64,000 bases of DNA from JAGQPD01 sp020426865 (GCA_041399065.1 JAWKTN010000001.1:186001-250000); one strand, 5' to 3'; shown: positions 1 through 8,720, counted from the first letter of the stretch. Notes: generated from the sequence alone by a model not told the origin. Program-made: numbers and translations.

Positions 1-2
1 AT

Positions 3-128
3 GAAGCAGAAAACGTGCTGGAACACCATCGAGGGCTGCTGCCGCAAAAGGAGTGGGCCAGACTGCACCAATTGAGAGAGCGGATTCGGAAGTTTGAGGA
101 GACCGAAGCAAAAAGCATACCTGAATGA
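3..128 (+). CDS. C-terminal end of a gene entering from the left edge, function unknown
   Basis: An open frame enters the window and stops with TGA at 126-128. It encodes about 41 residues rich in Glu, Arg, Leu and Lys (ending KFEETEAKSIPE), with the composition of an amphipathic helix. The composition and the clean stop suggest the tail of a real protein whose body lies upstream. The family cannot be recognised from this fragment, and it could still be a chance frame. Confidence 0.45.
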   Translation, partial: EAENVLEHHRGLLPQKEWARLHQLRERIRKFEETEAKSIPE

Positions 129-199
129 AATGGCGGAGTGCGATAGGCAACATCGTTTTGTCATGCGTGCACATGTTGGTGAATGAGGGAGGAGATACT

Positions 200-952
200 A
201 TGCGGACTGCGACGTTAATCGTGTTCATGGTAATCGGGGCAAGTCACGCCGTTGCTCAGCAGACTTTCTGTACGAGCGAAGTGGAGGGACAACTGTATTG
301 TGATGATTTCGAAGACGGAAACGCTTCTTTCCCCCCAGTGGAATGGACGCCTCGGCTGAGTCTACCTGGGAGTTACGAAGTGCGTGATGGAAGCTACGTG
401 CTCACGCCCACATCGGCGAGCGGCGACGAGCTCACGTCGGAAGCGCTTGATATTCTCGTGACGGACGTTTCCCTGCGAACGCGGGCGCGGTTCACAGGCA
501 CCGAAGGTGCCGTATTTCTGGCGGCACGCAATCAAAACCACGAAGGAATTCCGAGGAATTACTTTGGCGCCGTGGGCTATTATCCTCAAAGTGGTGGCAG
601 TGTTTTGTTATTGGGACGTAGTAATGCAGCGGGAGACATCACGTTCTTTGGTGGATTTCCTTTGCTGCCATTCGACGCCCGAAGCACGGACGTGATGTTA
701 CGGTTTGACGTGATCGGCAATGAGTTGAAGCTGTGGGGTTGGAAGGCCGGCGAGCCGATGCCTGAGCGGCCACAACTTATCGCTCGAGATACCACTTACG
801 CGAGTGGCACAACCCGGATTGGCGGAAGGACGGGAATCGGTCGCTCCAGCGTCACCTCGTTTCGCTATGTACAAGCTATCGTACCGGAACCTCCGTCTCT
901 GACGATGTTCGTGTTGGGGTACATGTTGTCGCTGGCAGTAATCCGCACATGA
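200..952 (+). CDS. PEP-CTERM-type secreted protein of unknown function
   Basis: About 250 residues. I chose the ATG at 200 because a strong GGGAGGAG ribosome site lies just upstream and the protein then opens with a signal peptide (MRTATLIVFMVIGASHAVAQ). The frame can be extended to 125, but that gives no signal peptide. The middle is a beta-rich domain resembling the concanavalin/LamG-like exported domains of planctomycetes (weak, from general look only). The C-terminus carries VPEP followed by a hydrophobic helix and a terminal Arg-Thr, as in PEP-CTERM sorting tails, which suggests export and anchoring or processing by an exosortase system. No catalytic motif is visible. Confidence 0.75.
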   Translation: MRTATLIVFMVIGASHAVAQQTFCTSEVEGQLYCDDFEDGNASFPPVEWTPRLSLPGSYEVRDGSYVLTPTSASGDELTSEALDILVTDVSLRTRARFTGTEGAVFLAARNQNHEGIPRNYFGAVGYYPQSGGSVLLLGRSNAAGDITFFGGFPLLPFDARSTDVMLRFDVIGNELKLWGWKAGEPMPERPQLIARDTTYASGTTRIGGRTGIGRSSVTSFRYVQAIVPEPPSLTMFVLGYMLSLAVIRT

Positions 953-1076
953 CGCGTGGCGAGTTGTAGCTAAGAAAGAACGTGCGGACCCGATCGCACC
1001 GATGAAGTATCACGGTAGGAACGCACCAACAGAGCTGCTACTCTGCCCAGGGCGCGGCGACACGGCTCGCGACCAT

Positions 1077-1141
1077 AATACCTCGAACCACATAGTATCC
1101 CGCATTCGTTTGCGACACCAATACCTCGAACCACATAGTAT
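1077..1141. repeat. Pair of 22-bp repeats spaced 43 bp apart, in a 311-bp gene-free stretch
   Basis: Two identical 22-bp copies beginning AATACCTCGAACCACA lie at 1077-1098 and 1120-1141, separated by 21 bp. A second pair with the same 43-bp period lies at 57419-57476. The stretch 953-1263 otherwise shows no convincing gene. A short duplicated phrase (CTATTGTCGCCC) sits at about 1246-1275. Confidence 0.7.
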
Positions 1142-1263
1142 CGTGCAGTTTCGCTGCATGAGATCGCTACGACGCAGCGGCGTTCACGTCTGTTCTGCTC
1201 GACTCGGAGCGGTCATTTTGCAACGCGACCCAGGCCCTTCAAACCTATTGTCGCCCCAAAAAT

Positions 1264-1503
1264 CTATTGTCGCCCTTCGTAGCAGTCGCGGCCTTCGATG
1301 CAAGTGCCGCGTTCCACGAGAACATGATCGGGGCCGATGACGTACTGCGTCCGATTGCACCAGCAGTTGAACCGAGTGCTACTGGCCTCTTCCGGCGTTC
1401 GGGGATCTGGATCACCGGTCACGTAGATTGCCTTGCTTCGCAAATGCATGCAAGGTGGCAGGAGCGTCAATGGTTGTGGTTGAAAATCTCGCTTATATGC
1501 CAT
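1264..1503 (-). CDS. Small cysteine-containing protein, function unknown
   Basis: 79 residues, with ATG at 1503 and a GGAGAG ribosome site eight bases upstream. The second half looks like a folded small domain: a CWCNRTQ motif (Cys48, Cys50), then Gly-Pro-Asp, then two more cysteines (68 and 74) in a GTCIEGRDCYEG context. The paired cysteines could bind a metal or form disulfides. No signal peptide or membrane segment is seen. It stands alone between a repeat and the molybdoenzyme operon, about 60 bp downstream of that operon's last gene and on the same strand. A later start at Met19 is possible. The gene is plausible but not certain. Confidence 0.45.
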   Translation of the reverse strand: MAYKRDFQPQPLTLLPPCMHLRSKAIYVTGDPDPRTPEEASSTRFNCWCNRTQYVIGPDHVLVERGTCIEGRDCYEGRQ

Positions 1504-1560
1504 GGCCGAAACTCTCCGATTCTGAACGGTTGATTGTATCTCGCATTGTCGCCGTCGCGC

Positions 1561-2583
1561 TTATATCAACTCCGCTGAGGCCATGCAGGAGGGGATATCA
1601 CCGGTATCCAATCCGGCCGCCCGCAGAATCGCGCGCTTCACGGCCACCTGAGCCAACTGGATCTTGTATTCGTTCTGCGACAGCGGCATGGCACCTGCCG
1701 TCGACTCCATTCCGGCCCGTGCGGCCAGTTCCTCACTGAGCGGCAACCCAAGCATGGCATTGGCGGCACCGGCCGCGATCCAGGGGGTCGGAGCCACTTG
1801 CCCAAGCACGACCTTCGCACCTCGCACAACTCCTCGAACAACGCTCATGCTAACTGCCGCGGCTGCCAAAGGTGCATCTGGCCCTTCGCCGTGTCGCACC
1901 TCATATGCCGCACTTAAATGGCCTGCATCGCGTGGAACCATCACGTGCGTTACGAGCTGCCCCGGTTCTAACACATTTTCCATTTCGCGATCGGAGCGAG
2001 GCGTGCGATACAATGCCTCTAGATCAATAATTCGTTCGTCGTCTGCTGTGGGGCCTGCGATGCGAACCTTGGCCCCTAACGATATTAGCGCTGGCGCCAA
2101 TCGCGACGGATTGACAAACTTGGCCGCGCCGCGGTTACCTAAAATCGCGTGGAAACGATTGTCGCCATGAACCACCATCCGACCACTGTCGGCCAGCAGC
2201 CCATGCCCGTTGCGAAAATACCAACAGTTCGGGCGCCGCAACAGCTCGCCCACCAACGTTCCCTGACATTGCAGCTGAATGCTGCTGATACCTTGAATCG
2301 TCTGCTTGATCGCCGGAAACGCATTCATCGAGCGACTGTCCAAGACTTGATCGAGGTGCACAGCGGCGCCGATCCACGTATTGCCCGTGTCGTCCGTCGT
2401 GATCCGCTGAAGTTCTGGAATCTCAGCGATATTGACGACACGGTCGGGGTTTACGACGAAGCGTTTCATCAGACCGATCACATCGGTACCGCCGGCCAGT
2501 ACGACGGCGTTGTTGTCGGCCGTCGCCAGCAGCTCGATCGCCTCGGGGATCGTTTGTGGCTGAGCGTATTCGAAATTATTCAT
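1561..2583 (-). CDS. Xanthine dehydrogenase family FAD-binding subunit
   Basis: 340 residues, starting at MNNFEYAQPQ. A longer frame to 2697 would add an unrelated leader overlapping the previous gene. The N-terminal half is a PCMH-type FAD domain: an AGGTD loop near residue 33 is the pyrophosphate-binding motif, and an RRPNCWYFRNGHGLL stretch near 125-140 matches the YagS-like branch that carries extra cysteines. The C-terminal half is the CO-dehydrogenase flavoprotein C-terminal domain. It is the third gene of the operon, 23 bp after the molybdenum subunit. Its role would be to pass electrons from the FeS subunit to an acceptor. Where YagS-like proteins usually have GN after the FAD loop, this one reads GE. 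Confidence 0.9.
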   Translation of the reverse strand: MNNFEYAQPQTIPEAIELLATADNNAVVLAGGTDVIGLMKRFVVNPDRVVNIAEIPELQRITTDDTGNTWIGAAVHLDQVLDSRSMNAFPAIKQTIQGISSIQLQCQGTLVGELLRRPNCWYFRNGHGLLADSGRMVVHGDNRFHAILGNRGAAKFVNPSRLAPALISLGAKVRIAGPTADDERIIDLEALYRTPRSDREMENVLEPGQLVTHVMVPRDAGHLSAAYEVRHGEGPDAPLAAAAVSMSVVRGVVRGAKVVLGQVAPTPWIAAGAANAMLGLPLSEELAARAGMESTAGAMPLSQNEYKIQLAQVAVKRAILRAAGLDTGDIPSCMASAELI

Positions 2584-2606
2584 GAAAACTGTCCTTCTAT
2601 GCAGGT

Positions 2607-4841
2607 TTAGGCATTGGCTTTGGCCGCCCGCAGGGCGTCGAGCACTCGTTTCGGAGTCATCGGCACCGTCGGTACTCGCACGCCGGTTGCGTTGCAAACA
2701 GCATTCGAGATCGCCGCGATACCACTGATCGCGGGCGGTTCTCCCAAACCAATGACGCCGCGCGAACGTTCGCTTTCCGGTTCGTGAAAATGAACGACCA
2801 ATTCGCCGGTATCACCCAGCCTTGGCAAGCGGTATGCATCCAATTCCGAATTCAAGAATGCGCCCGTTTTCGGGTCATTGATACGTTGTTCAAAGATCGC
2901 CGCCGCAATACTCATGATCATTGCACCGTACACCTGGCTCTCGGCCGTCTTGCGATTGATGATCAAGCCGATGTCTTGGACTGCCACCATCCGCTTGATC
3001 TTCACTTCGCCGGTGTCGGTATCAACGGCAACGTGTGCCATCTGAACACCTGCGACACCCTCATTGGACAAGGGGCTTGCCGTACCACGCTGATAGTTGG
3101 ACGTCACTTCCAGCGGCCGGATCCCAATCAAGCTACAAGCCTGCTTCCACGGCATGGCTTTGTCGCCATACCCCTTGGCTTGTATCTTTCCGCCAATCGC
3201 TTCCAGTTGATCGGCGGGTACGTCAAGTTTGGCGGCAACTTTTTCAAAAATCTGCGCGATTGCATCCTGAGCCGCTCGGCGATGCGACTCCGACACGGCA
3301 CCGACGGTGGTACTACCTCCTGATGCACCGCTAAACGGATAGGTAGAACTACCGATGTTCACCTTCACGGCGTCAACCGGCAGTCCCAGCGTCTCTGCCA
3401 CGACCATGGCGCATACGGTGCGAGTTCCCGTCCCCAGATCCTGCGTTCCACAGTACGACTCGACTCCTCCGTCGGGATGAATCCGCAGCAGGCAACTGGA
3501 CGTGTTGGCTGTCCCACCCCACTTATGGATCCCAATGCCCAGGCCGTCGACCACCGAACCACGTTTATGTCCCTTGCCGTGTGGATGCCAATACTTTCGC
3601 CATTGGATCAACTCAGCGGCAATCCGCATCTCTTCGGCATAAACCGACGCCTTTTCCGGCGTATCGATATTCTCCAAGTTCCGCAGAAAAATATCGAAGC
3701 TATCGGCCTGCATTTTGGCAGCCAAGTCGTCGTAGGCCGTTTGCGTTAACAAACACGCCTGTGGATGATTCGGCGCGCGCCAGGCCACTGACGGCTCGTT
3801 GTTCGTCACGACTCCCGTTGCGCGGCGACGGATATTCTTCGGTTTGTATACGTACGGTACCGTGCCAACGGAAACGGTCGAGCCGTTAAAGCCACTTGTG
3901 CCCCAATGGTGCGAGTCCCATACTTTGACGACGCCATTTTCATCGGCGCCCAATTTCACGTCGATATACCCCGATGGTCGGTTGCCGGCAATTTGCAGCT
4001 CTTGCTCACGAGTCAACATGAACTTTACGGGGCGGCCAGCCTTCTTGGCGATTTCCGCGGCGGCGATCCCCCAGTAATTCGGTTGGAATTTGCTGCCAAA
4101 ACCGCCGCCAATGTAATCGCAGTGGACATCCACCTCATCGGCCGTAATTCCCAACGCAGCGGCGAACCCATCGTCGCACTGCGAGACGTTCTGCGTCGAA
4201 AGGTGAACCTTCAGTTTATTGCCTTCCCACTGCAATGTCGATCCGTGCGGCTCCAAGCAACAATGTGTGATGGCGTCGATTCCGTACCTGCCCTCGACGA
4301 CGTACTTCGACTCAACCAGCAGTCGCTGGATCATCTTGTCTTCCCATTCGCTTTCATCATCATCGTCACCCGGCTCACCCAAGGCCTCGTCCAATTCGAT
4401 TCCCCCGCCAGCGGCCTTCGTTCGCTTCGCTGCTTCCGCTGCCGCTAGATCGTGGTCGTCAACAAATACATCGAGCTCTTCGTACGCCACCTTCAACTTG
4501 GCACACGCTTCGGCCGCGGCCGCTTCGGTTTCCGCGGCGACTGCGGCAATCAGCGTTCCTTGTGCTTGGATCTCAACCGGCCCGTCCTCCTTGGGCGCAT
4601 TGATCAGGTGTACCACCACGACCCCTGGGACCTTCTCCGCCTCACTCGTATCGACGGAAACAACTCGACAATGTGCAAATGGGCAACCCAATGCACGTAC
4701 GATCAATTGCTTGTCGAGATTAAGATCGTACGTGTACTTGGCGGCGCCGGTCGACTTAACCAATCCGTCCAGCCGATCGACTCGCTTGCCAATCAACTGT
4801 GCCTGATGACTGGCCGGCCAACTATATTTTGTATCAGCCAT
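2607..4841 (-). CDS. Xanthine dehydrogenase family molybdopterin-binding catalytic subunit
   Basis: 744 residues, the large hydroxylase subunit that binds molybdopterin cytosine dinucleotide and hydroxylates an aldehyde or heterocycle. It has the ald_Xan_dh_C fold at about 25-135 and two molybdopterin domains after that. GGGFGSKF at 245-252 and GTQDLGTG in the middle are cofactor-binding loops. GLGEPP near the C-terminus supplies the probable catalytic Glu701. An acidic insertion (about 157-168, rich in Asp/Glu) separates the first two domains and is unusual. No Tat signal is present, so export would rely on the FeS partner. The start overlaps the FeS gene by 8 bp, showing translational coupling. 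The substrate cannot be told from sequence. Confidence 0.93.
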   Translation of the reverse strand: MADTKYSWPASHQAQLIGKRVDRLDGLVKSTGAAKYTYDLNLDKQLIVRALGCPFAHCRVVSVDTSEAEKVPGVVVVHLINAPKEDGPVEIQAQGTLIAAVAAETEAAAAEACAKLKVAYEELDVFVDDHDLAAAEAAKRTKAAGGGIELDEALGEPGDDDDESEWEDKMIQRLLVESKYVVEGRYGIDAITHCCLEPHGSTLQWEGNKLKVHLSTQNVSQCDDGFAAALGITADEVDVHCDYIGGGFGSKFQPNYWGIAAAEIAKKAGRPVKFMLTREQELQIAGNRPSGYIDVKLGADENGVVKVWDSHHWGTSGFNGSTVSVGTVPYVYKPKNIRRRATGVVTNNEPSVAWRAPNHPQACLLTQTAYDDLAAKMQADSFDIFLRNLENIDTPEKASVYAEEMRIAAELIQWRKYWHPHGKGHKRGSVVDGLGIGIHKWGGTANTSSCLLRIHPDGGVESYCGTQDLGTGTRTVCAMVVAETLGLPVDAVKVNIGSSTYPFSGASGGSTTVGAVSESHRRAAQDAIAQIFEKVAAKLDVPADQLEAIGGKIQAKGYGDKAMPWKQACSLIGIRPLEVTSNYQRGTASPLSNEGVAGVQMAHVAVDTDTGEVKIKRMVAVQDIGLIINRKTAESQVYGAMIMSIAAAIFEQRINDPKTGAFLNSELDAYRLPRLGDTGELVVHFHEPESERSRGVIGLGEPPAISGIAAISNAVCNATGVRVPTVPMTPKRVLDALRAAKANA

Positions 4842-5433
4842 TCTGTTCTCCCTTCACGATCGAAACAGCGGCGCGGATGATATTTGCGTAAGTTCCGCAG
4901 CGACAGATGTTGCCATTGAGTCCCGAACGAAGCTGTTCGTCCGTCGCTTCTGGATGGCGATTGAGAAACGCACGCACCGCCATGACGAATCCCGGTGTGC
5001 AGAAGCCGCACTGTTGCGCGTCATCGGCGACAAAGGCATGGGGCACTGCGTCGTTGGCAGGCAAGCCTTCGATGGTGGTGATCTCCTTTCCAACGACTGA
5101 CGCAGCCAATGTCGTTGATGCCATAGCGGGACGACCGTCAATCAACACCGTGCTCGCCCCACTGCTGCCATCCATGCTGACGGGCTTAGCACCCGTTAGA
5201 TTCAGTCGCAACCGCAGCACATCGAGCAACGTCGTTCGAGCCTCAACGTTTTCGATCGTATATTGTTTTCCATTGACTTTCAGCGTCATCCCTTTGATAA
5301 GCCGCGTGGCATTTGGCGAAGCGGCGACATCCTGGCCCGCCACTTCTGACGACACCATGGTAGCGGCAGCCACCGCACCCGATCCCTTGAAAAATGCACG
5401 ACGACTAAACTGATCGGTTGTTGGTTCTGACAT
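4834..5433 (-). CDS. Tat-exported [2Fe-2S] subunit of the molybdoenzyme, lacking all four plant-type cluster cysteines
   Basis: 199 residues and first gene of the operon. The N-terminus has a twin-arginine signal (SRRAFFKG, residues 10-17, then a hydrophobic stretch), so the enzyme is probably periplasmic. Residues 48-125 form the ferredoxin-like domain. The family pattern C-x4-C-G-x-C-x11-C is here S86-x4-S91-G-x-S94-x11-S106: every ligand cysteine is a serine, although surrounding residues (GASTVLIDGR) are conserved. The C-terminal helical domain keeps its cluster ligands Cys142, Cys145, Cys177 and Cys179 (CGFC and CRC). The expected relay to FAD therefore appears to lack its second cluster. 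The reading was confirmed at the codon level on the minus strand. Confidence 0.92.
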   Translation of the reverse strand: MSEPTTDQFSRRAFFKGSGAVAAATMVSSEVAGQDVAASPNATRLIKGMTLKVNGKQYTIENVEARTTLLDVLRLRLNLTGAKPVSMDGSSGASTVLIDGRPAMASTTLAASVVGKEITTIEGLPANDAVPHAFVADDAQQCGFCTPGFVMAVRAFLNRHPEATDEQLRSGLNGNICRCGTYANIIRAAVSIVKGEQNG

Positions 5434-5596
5434 CTCTCATCCATCCAACTTCAAGGTGCAAAAACGGACCAGCGGCCGAGCCGCAGGGCCCCAAGCAGAT
5501 GCCCGCGATTATACCGACTTGCCCAGCAGATACAAGCAATCTCAAAACAATCTGTGAGGGGACAATCGATCTCGATTCGGCTCAGAGCTATTGGAG

Positions 5597-6235
5597 CTAC
5601 TCGTCGACGCGCCGCTTACGCAATCGATTCGCTTCCTGGCAGCACGAACACGGCCCGCTCTCGTACATGACGATGGCACACACATCGCACCAATAATCGA
5701 GCTCGAATCGTTTGCCATCTTCCACTTGAAAGACCCGCAACACTCGCAGCATCGGGTGCCGATCATCTTCTCGCACCTGCAATTCGACGTCGATTCCCCG
5801 CAGCCGTTCGTCCTTACGAAAGGCTCGACCGCGCGTGTCCTCGAGAATCGGCAGGACCTTTTTGCCGTCGGCAGTCGCGATCGCCAGGATTCGCTCGCGC
5901 GAGTCGGCCGTGGCCTGAATCCCAAACCGTTCTTGCAGCAGCTCGGCCAACCAACCGACCCGGCCGCGTGCCACGATCGTTCGCGTTACGCCTACTTGTT
6001 CCGCCGTCGCGTCCGGCGAATCATCCCGAGCTTCCGACGTTGATTGCGATGAAGTCTGTACGTCTTCGGCCTTCACTGGCGGCGCGCTTATTAAGATAGA
6101 GACGATGATGAACGTCCATAGACCGAGCAGAAGCCTTTGCGTGTGCCTCCCGCAGCAGGTGAAAACGGAGCCATGGCAGACTGGCAAAAATCTCGCAATC
6201 GTGATCGTGCTGGATGCGCGGAGTCGGAGCATCAT
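5597..6235 (-). CDS. Exported or membrane-anchored protein with a C-terminal cysteine cluster, function unknown
   Basis: 212 residues. A hydrophobic segment at about 35-50 (LLLGLWTFIIVSILISA) followed by Lys-Ala-Glu suggests a long signal peptide or N-terminal anchor. The tail has a YWCDVCAI motif and then CSCCQ, i.e. five closely spaced cysteines, possibly a metal or haem site. The start codon overlaps the stop of the upstream gene by one base (TAATG), so the two are co-translated. No family recognised. The true start may be three codons or more downstream. Confidence 0.65.
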   Translation of the reverse strand: MMLRLRASSTITIARFLPVCHGSVFTCCGRHTQRLLLGLWTFIIVSILISAPPVKAEDVQTSSQSTSEARDDSPDATAEQVGVTRTIVARGRVGWLAELLQERFGIQATADSRERILAIATADGKKVLPILEDTRGRAFRKDERLRGIDVELQVREDDRHPMLRVLRVFQVEDGKRFELDYWCDVCAIVMYESGPCSCCQEANRLRKRRVDE

Positions 6236-6942
6236 TATTCCGGCGCATGCCCAGCGACTACTACTTTGATGATCACGTCCGACTGCTTGTCACTTGTCTT
6301 TCCTTTCCCGCCGAAACGCAACTGCCACCAGTCTTTTTCTTCGTTGTGGTCCAGCGTCGGCTCGTTGGCGGCTCCTTCGCCCGGTGGCTGCAAACAAAGC
6401 ATCGCTGGGTGCGACGATCCCGCCGCCTCGGCGCTCTTGGCAATCAGCGATTCCGCATCCATATTCGCAGGGTCCGTATCCTCGGCCGCTCGAATCATCA
6501 CGAGAAAATCCTGCGTCGGCGACGTCCCCACGTGATTGCCATCGACCGGCTGCAATGCAAACCGCAGCGTATACCAACCACTGGCAATCTGTTGGTCGCG
6601 AAAATCGTTGCCGCGTCGGGGTAAATGAATCACGCCAATCAACTGCCCTGGTGCGAAAGGATAAAGTCGCGTGGGGGTCGGTTGAAAGTCTGCTAACAGA
6701 GGCCATTCCTTACAGGGCCAGATCTCACAGACCGTGCGGTTCGATCCACGCACAACCTTTATACCCGACTCAGCGCACTTCCCAGCAATATCGGCGCTGA
6801 CTTCATCGGCCGCGACCGCTTCAGCCAATACTTCGACCCGATGTTCCTCCGCCCTTACCTCCATGCAAACAATAAAGGCCGACAAGCATGAAATCCCAAC
6901 AGACAACAACAGACGTTTCGATGGATGCAACATGTTCCTCAC
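6235..6942 (-). CDS. Exported protein of unknown function
   Basis: 235 residues with a clear signal peptide ending VCMEVRAEE. The mature part contains GWYTLRFALQPVDGNHVGTS, a phrase typical of planctomycete proteins of beta-sandwich look, and a short segment with Trp and Cys (VCEIWPCKEWP) that may form a disulfide. It is followed directly by the cysteine-tailed gene (one-base overlap) and preceded 13 bp away by the DUF1326 gene, so the three form one minus-strand transcription unit of exported proteins. Function unknown. Confidence 0.7.
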   Translation of the reverse strand: MRNMLHPSKRLLLSVGISCLSAFIVCMEVRAEEHRVEVLAEAVAADEVSADIAGKCAESGIKVVRGSNRTVCEIWPCKEWPLLADFQPTPTRLYPFAPGQLIGVIHLPRRGNDFRDQQIASGWYTLRFALQPVDGNHVGTSPTQDFLVMIRAAEDTDPANMDAESLIAKSAEAAGSSHPAMLCLQPPGEGAANEPTLDHNEEKDWWQLRFGGKGKTSDKQSDVIIKVVVAGHAPE

Positions 6943-6955
6943 ACTCTTCTGTCAA

Positions 6956-7711
6956 CTAATACAAATCTCGACCTGCTGCCCGATCGGTTCGCGCTTGCCG
7001 AACTTCCTGAGCCGAAGCATTCACCTCGAAACGCCCTAAGAACGCGGTACGGCTGTCGGGGATCGACCAGCGTCTACCGAGTTTTCTGGCCGTGACGTCA
7101 CCTTCTAACGTTACGCCGGGCGCTGAACCGGCCAACCGAACCAACGGCGGGTAATAGGCGGATTCATTCGAACAAATGCAATCCCCTTTGCGCGCCTTTC
7201 GCGCCGAGAGCTTGACCGCATCCCTCACGTCGAGTGACGCCGTAATCTCGACACTGTCAAACTGCATCGTCATCGGGGCGGTTCGCACTTCGGCGATCTC
7301 TTGCGGTCCTAAACCAGTCTGTGTCATTGCAAACTGTGTCAGCGCCGATTGCTGGGACGCATCGGCCTGTTCATCCACGAACAACACTGCCCGCAGGCTT
7401 TCCGCATTACCAAATCCTTCGAAACCCAACGTGTGCGAACTCTTCACGACCATCGCCACACAAAGGCCCGCCAAGTCAGCATCGGCGATCTTGCCGTTCG
7501 TCACTCGCCATGCCAACACGGCGTCTTTTCCGGTCGACCCAACTTCACCAGCGGCAAAACACGGGCCGGTGTAGACTTGACACGTGCGCGCCTCTAAGTA
7601 CGTACCCACAAGCAGATCGTCGGCTGAAGCATTACCGACAAGAAACGACGTCACGAGGCAGGATGCCAAGGCACACATCCCGACCTGCTGCCATGGTTGC
7701 AATCGCCACAT
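6956..7711 (-). CDS. DUF1326-type exported protein
   Basis: About 251 residues. The ATG at 7711 is preferred because AAAGGAG lies eight bases upstream. The longer frame to 7747 has no ribosome site. A signal peptide ends near FLVGNASADD. The domain opens with GTYLEARTCQVYTGPCF, the hallmark of DUF1326 proteins, which have no established activity. It has several paired cysteines (CQVYTGPC and CIC). First gene of a three-gene unit of exported proteins with an intergenic gap of 13 bp. Confidence 0.8.
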   Translation of the reverse strand: MWRLQPWQQVGMCALASCLVTSFLVGNASADDLLVGTYLEARTCQVYTGPCFAAGEVGSTGKDAVLAWRVTNGKIADADLAGLCVAMVVKSSHTLGFEGFGNAESLRAVLFVDEQADASQQSALTQFAMTQTGLGPQEIAEVRTAPMTMQFDSVEITASLDVRDAVKLSARKARKGDCICSNESAYYPPLVRLAGSAPGVTLEGDVTARKLGRRWSIPDSRTAFLGRFEVNASAQEVRQARTDRAAGRDLY

Positions 7712-7832
7712 GTTTTCACTCCTTTTCCGATGACATGCTAACTTCACACTAACTTCACACGAAAACGGACATGCCGTTCACGCCAATCCCAATCTCCCTC
7801 CATCCTACGATTACCGCCGTCGGCTGTCCAGG

Positions 7833-8465
7833 TTAGCGGTTCTTCGCATCGTGGATCCTATAGGCCGAATGCAGATCTTCAGGTGTATCAATGTCAAACT
7901 GGGGCGTGCTGCCAGCAATAGCAACGGTCTTCAGTAGATGCCGTCCGTCGAGCAGTCGGTTGATGCCACAGTCTACTGGCAGCTCAAAGACTTCGTCAGA
8001 CAGCGACCAGGGAAAGCTCACCGGATGTCCTCGCTGCCCCGAGAATGTTGGCAGGACGATATTACAATTTCCTTGCCCCGACACGACAACCTGGTCGATT
8101 ACGGTGGCATTTATCGTCGGAATATCCGCCGGTGCCAGTAGCCACCGATCAAAAGAATTGGGTGAATGGGTGCTTGCGATGGCCTTCAACCCAAATTCGA
8201 CCGAACGGCGCATGTCCGAGGTGGCTCCTTTGGTCAGGACGACATCAACCGGCCACTGCTGGCAACGCTGCTGCAGCGAGCGATCATCGTCACGAACAAC
8301 TACGAATACGCGGTCTACGCGACTGGTGGTCCACGCTCGCAAGACATGGTCGATTATCGCTTCGTCCTGTACCTTGAGGAGCAGTTTCGGCGATCCCATC
8401 CGCCTGCTCTGTCCCGCAGCTGGCACAATCCCAAACGCTCGCCCACCTGTTGCCATCACGCGCAA
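7833..8465 (-). CDS. MobA/MocA-like nucleotidyltransferase, probably molybdenum cofactor cytidylyltransferase
   Basis: 210 residues of the MobA-like NTP transferase family. The N-terminal nucleotide loop reads AAGQSRRMGSPKLLL (about 16-30), and APADIP near residue 114 is the metal-binding Asp motif. The PVSFP phrase and C-terminal DIDTPEDL are typical of the MocA branch that makes molybdopterin cytosine dinucleotide. It lies back to back with xdhC (255 bp apart) and downstream of the molybdoenzyme region, which needs the cytidine form of the cofactor, so a maturation role is well supported by context. The start could be Met4. Confidence 0.85.
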   Translation of the reverse strand: MRVMATGGRAFGIVPAAGQSRRMGSPKLLLKVQDEAIIDHVLRAWTTSRVDRVFVVVRDDDRSLQQRCQQWPVDVVLTKGATSDMRRSVEFGLKAIASTHSPNSFDRWLLAPADIPTINATVIDQVVVSGQGNCNIVLPTFSGQRGHPVSFPWSLSDEVFELPVDCGINRLLDGRHLLKTVAIAGSTPQFDIDTPEDLHSAYRIHDAKNR

Positions 8466-8720
8466 TCCGACCTCATATTGGTTGTATCAATGAAATTGAC
8501 CTTTCCCCGAATCGCCGCCACAGCGACGCGGCGACTGGCATATACTTGAACCGCGACGCGTCGACTGCTGAACCGCGCCCCGTTCCGTTGCCGCTAATGC
8601 ATTGTAGTCGCAACACCGTCGCACGGCTACAATGTGGTTGTGCGGCCGCGTGCACACCGGTGATCACGTCGCGTCGTGGATTTGGCGTTGCTCCCTTTGA
8701 ACGAATTAAGTCATTCTGCC

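Noticed and set aside
1077..1141. CRISPR-like look of the spaced repeat pairs
   Set aside because: Only two repeats per site, spacers related to each other, and no cas genes in the window.
4219..4806. Ser/Ala-rich plus-strand frame of 195 codons
   Set aside because: Antisense to the molybdenum subunit; low-complexity shadow.
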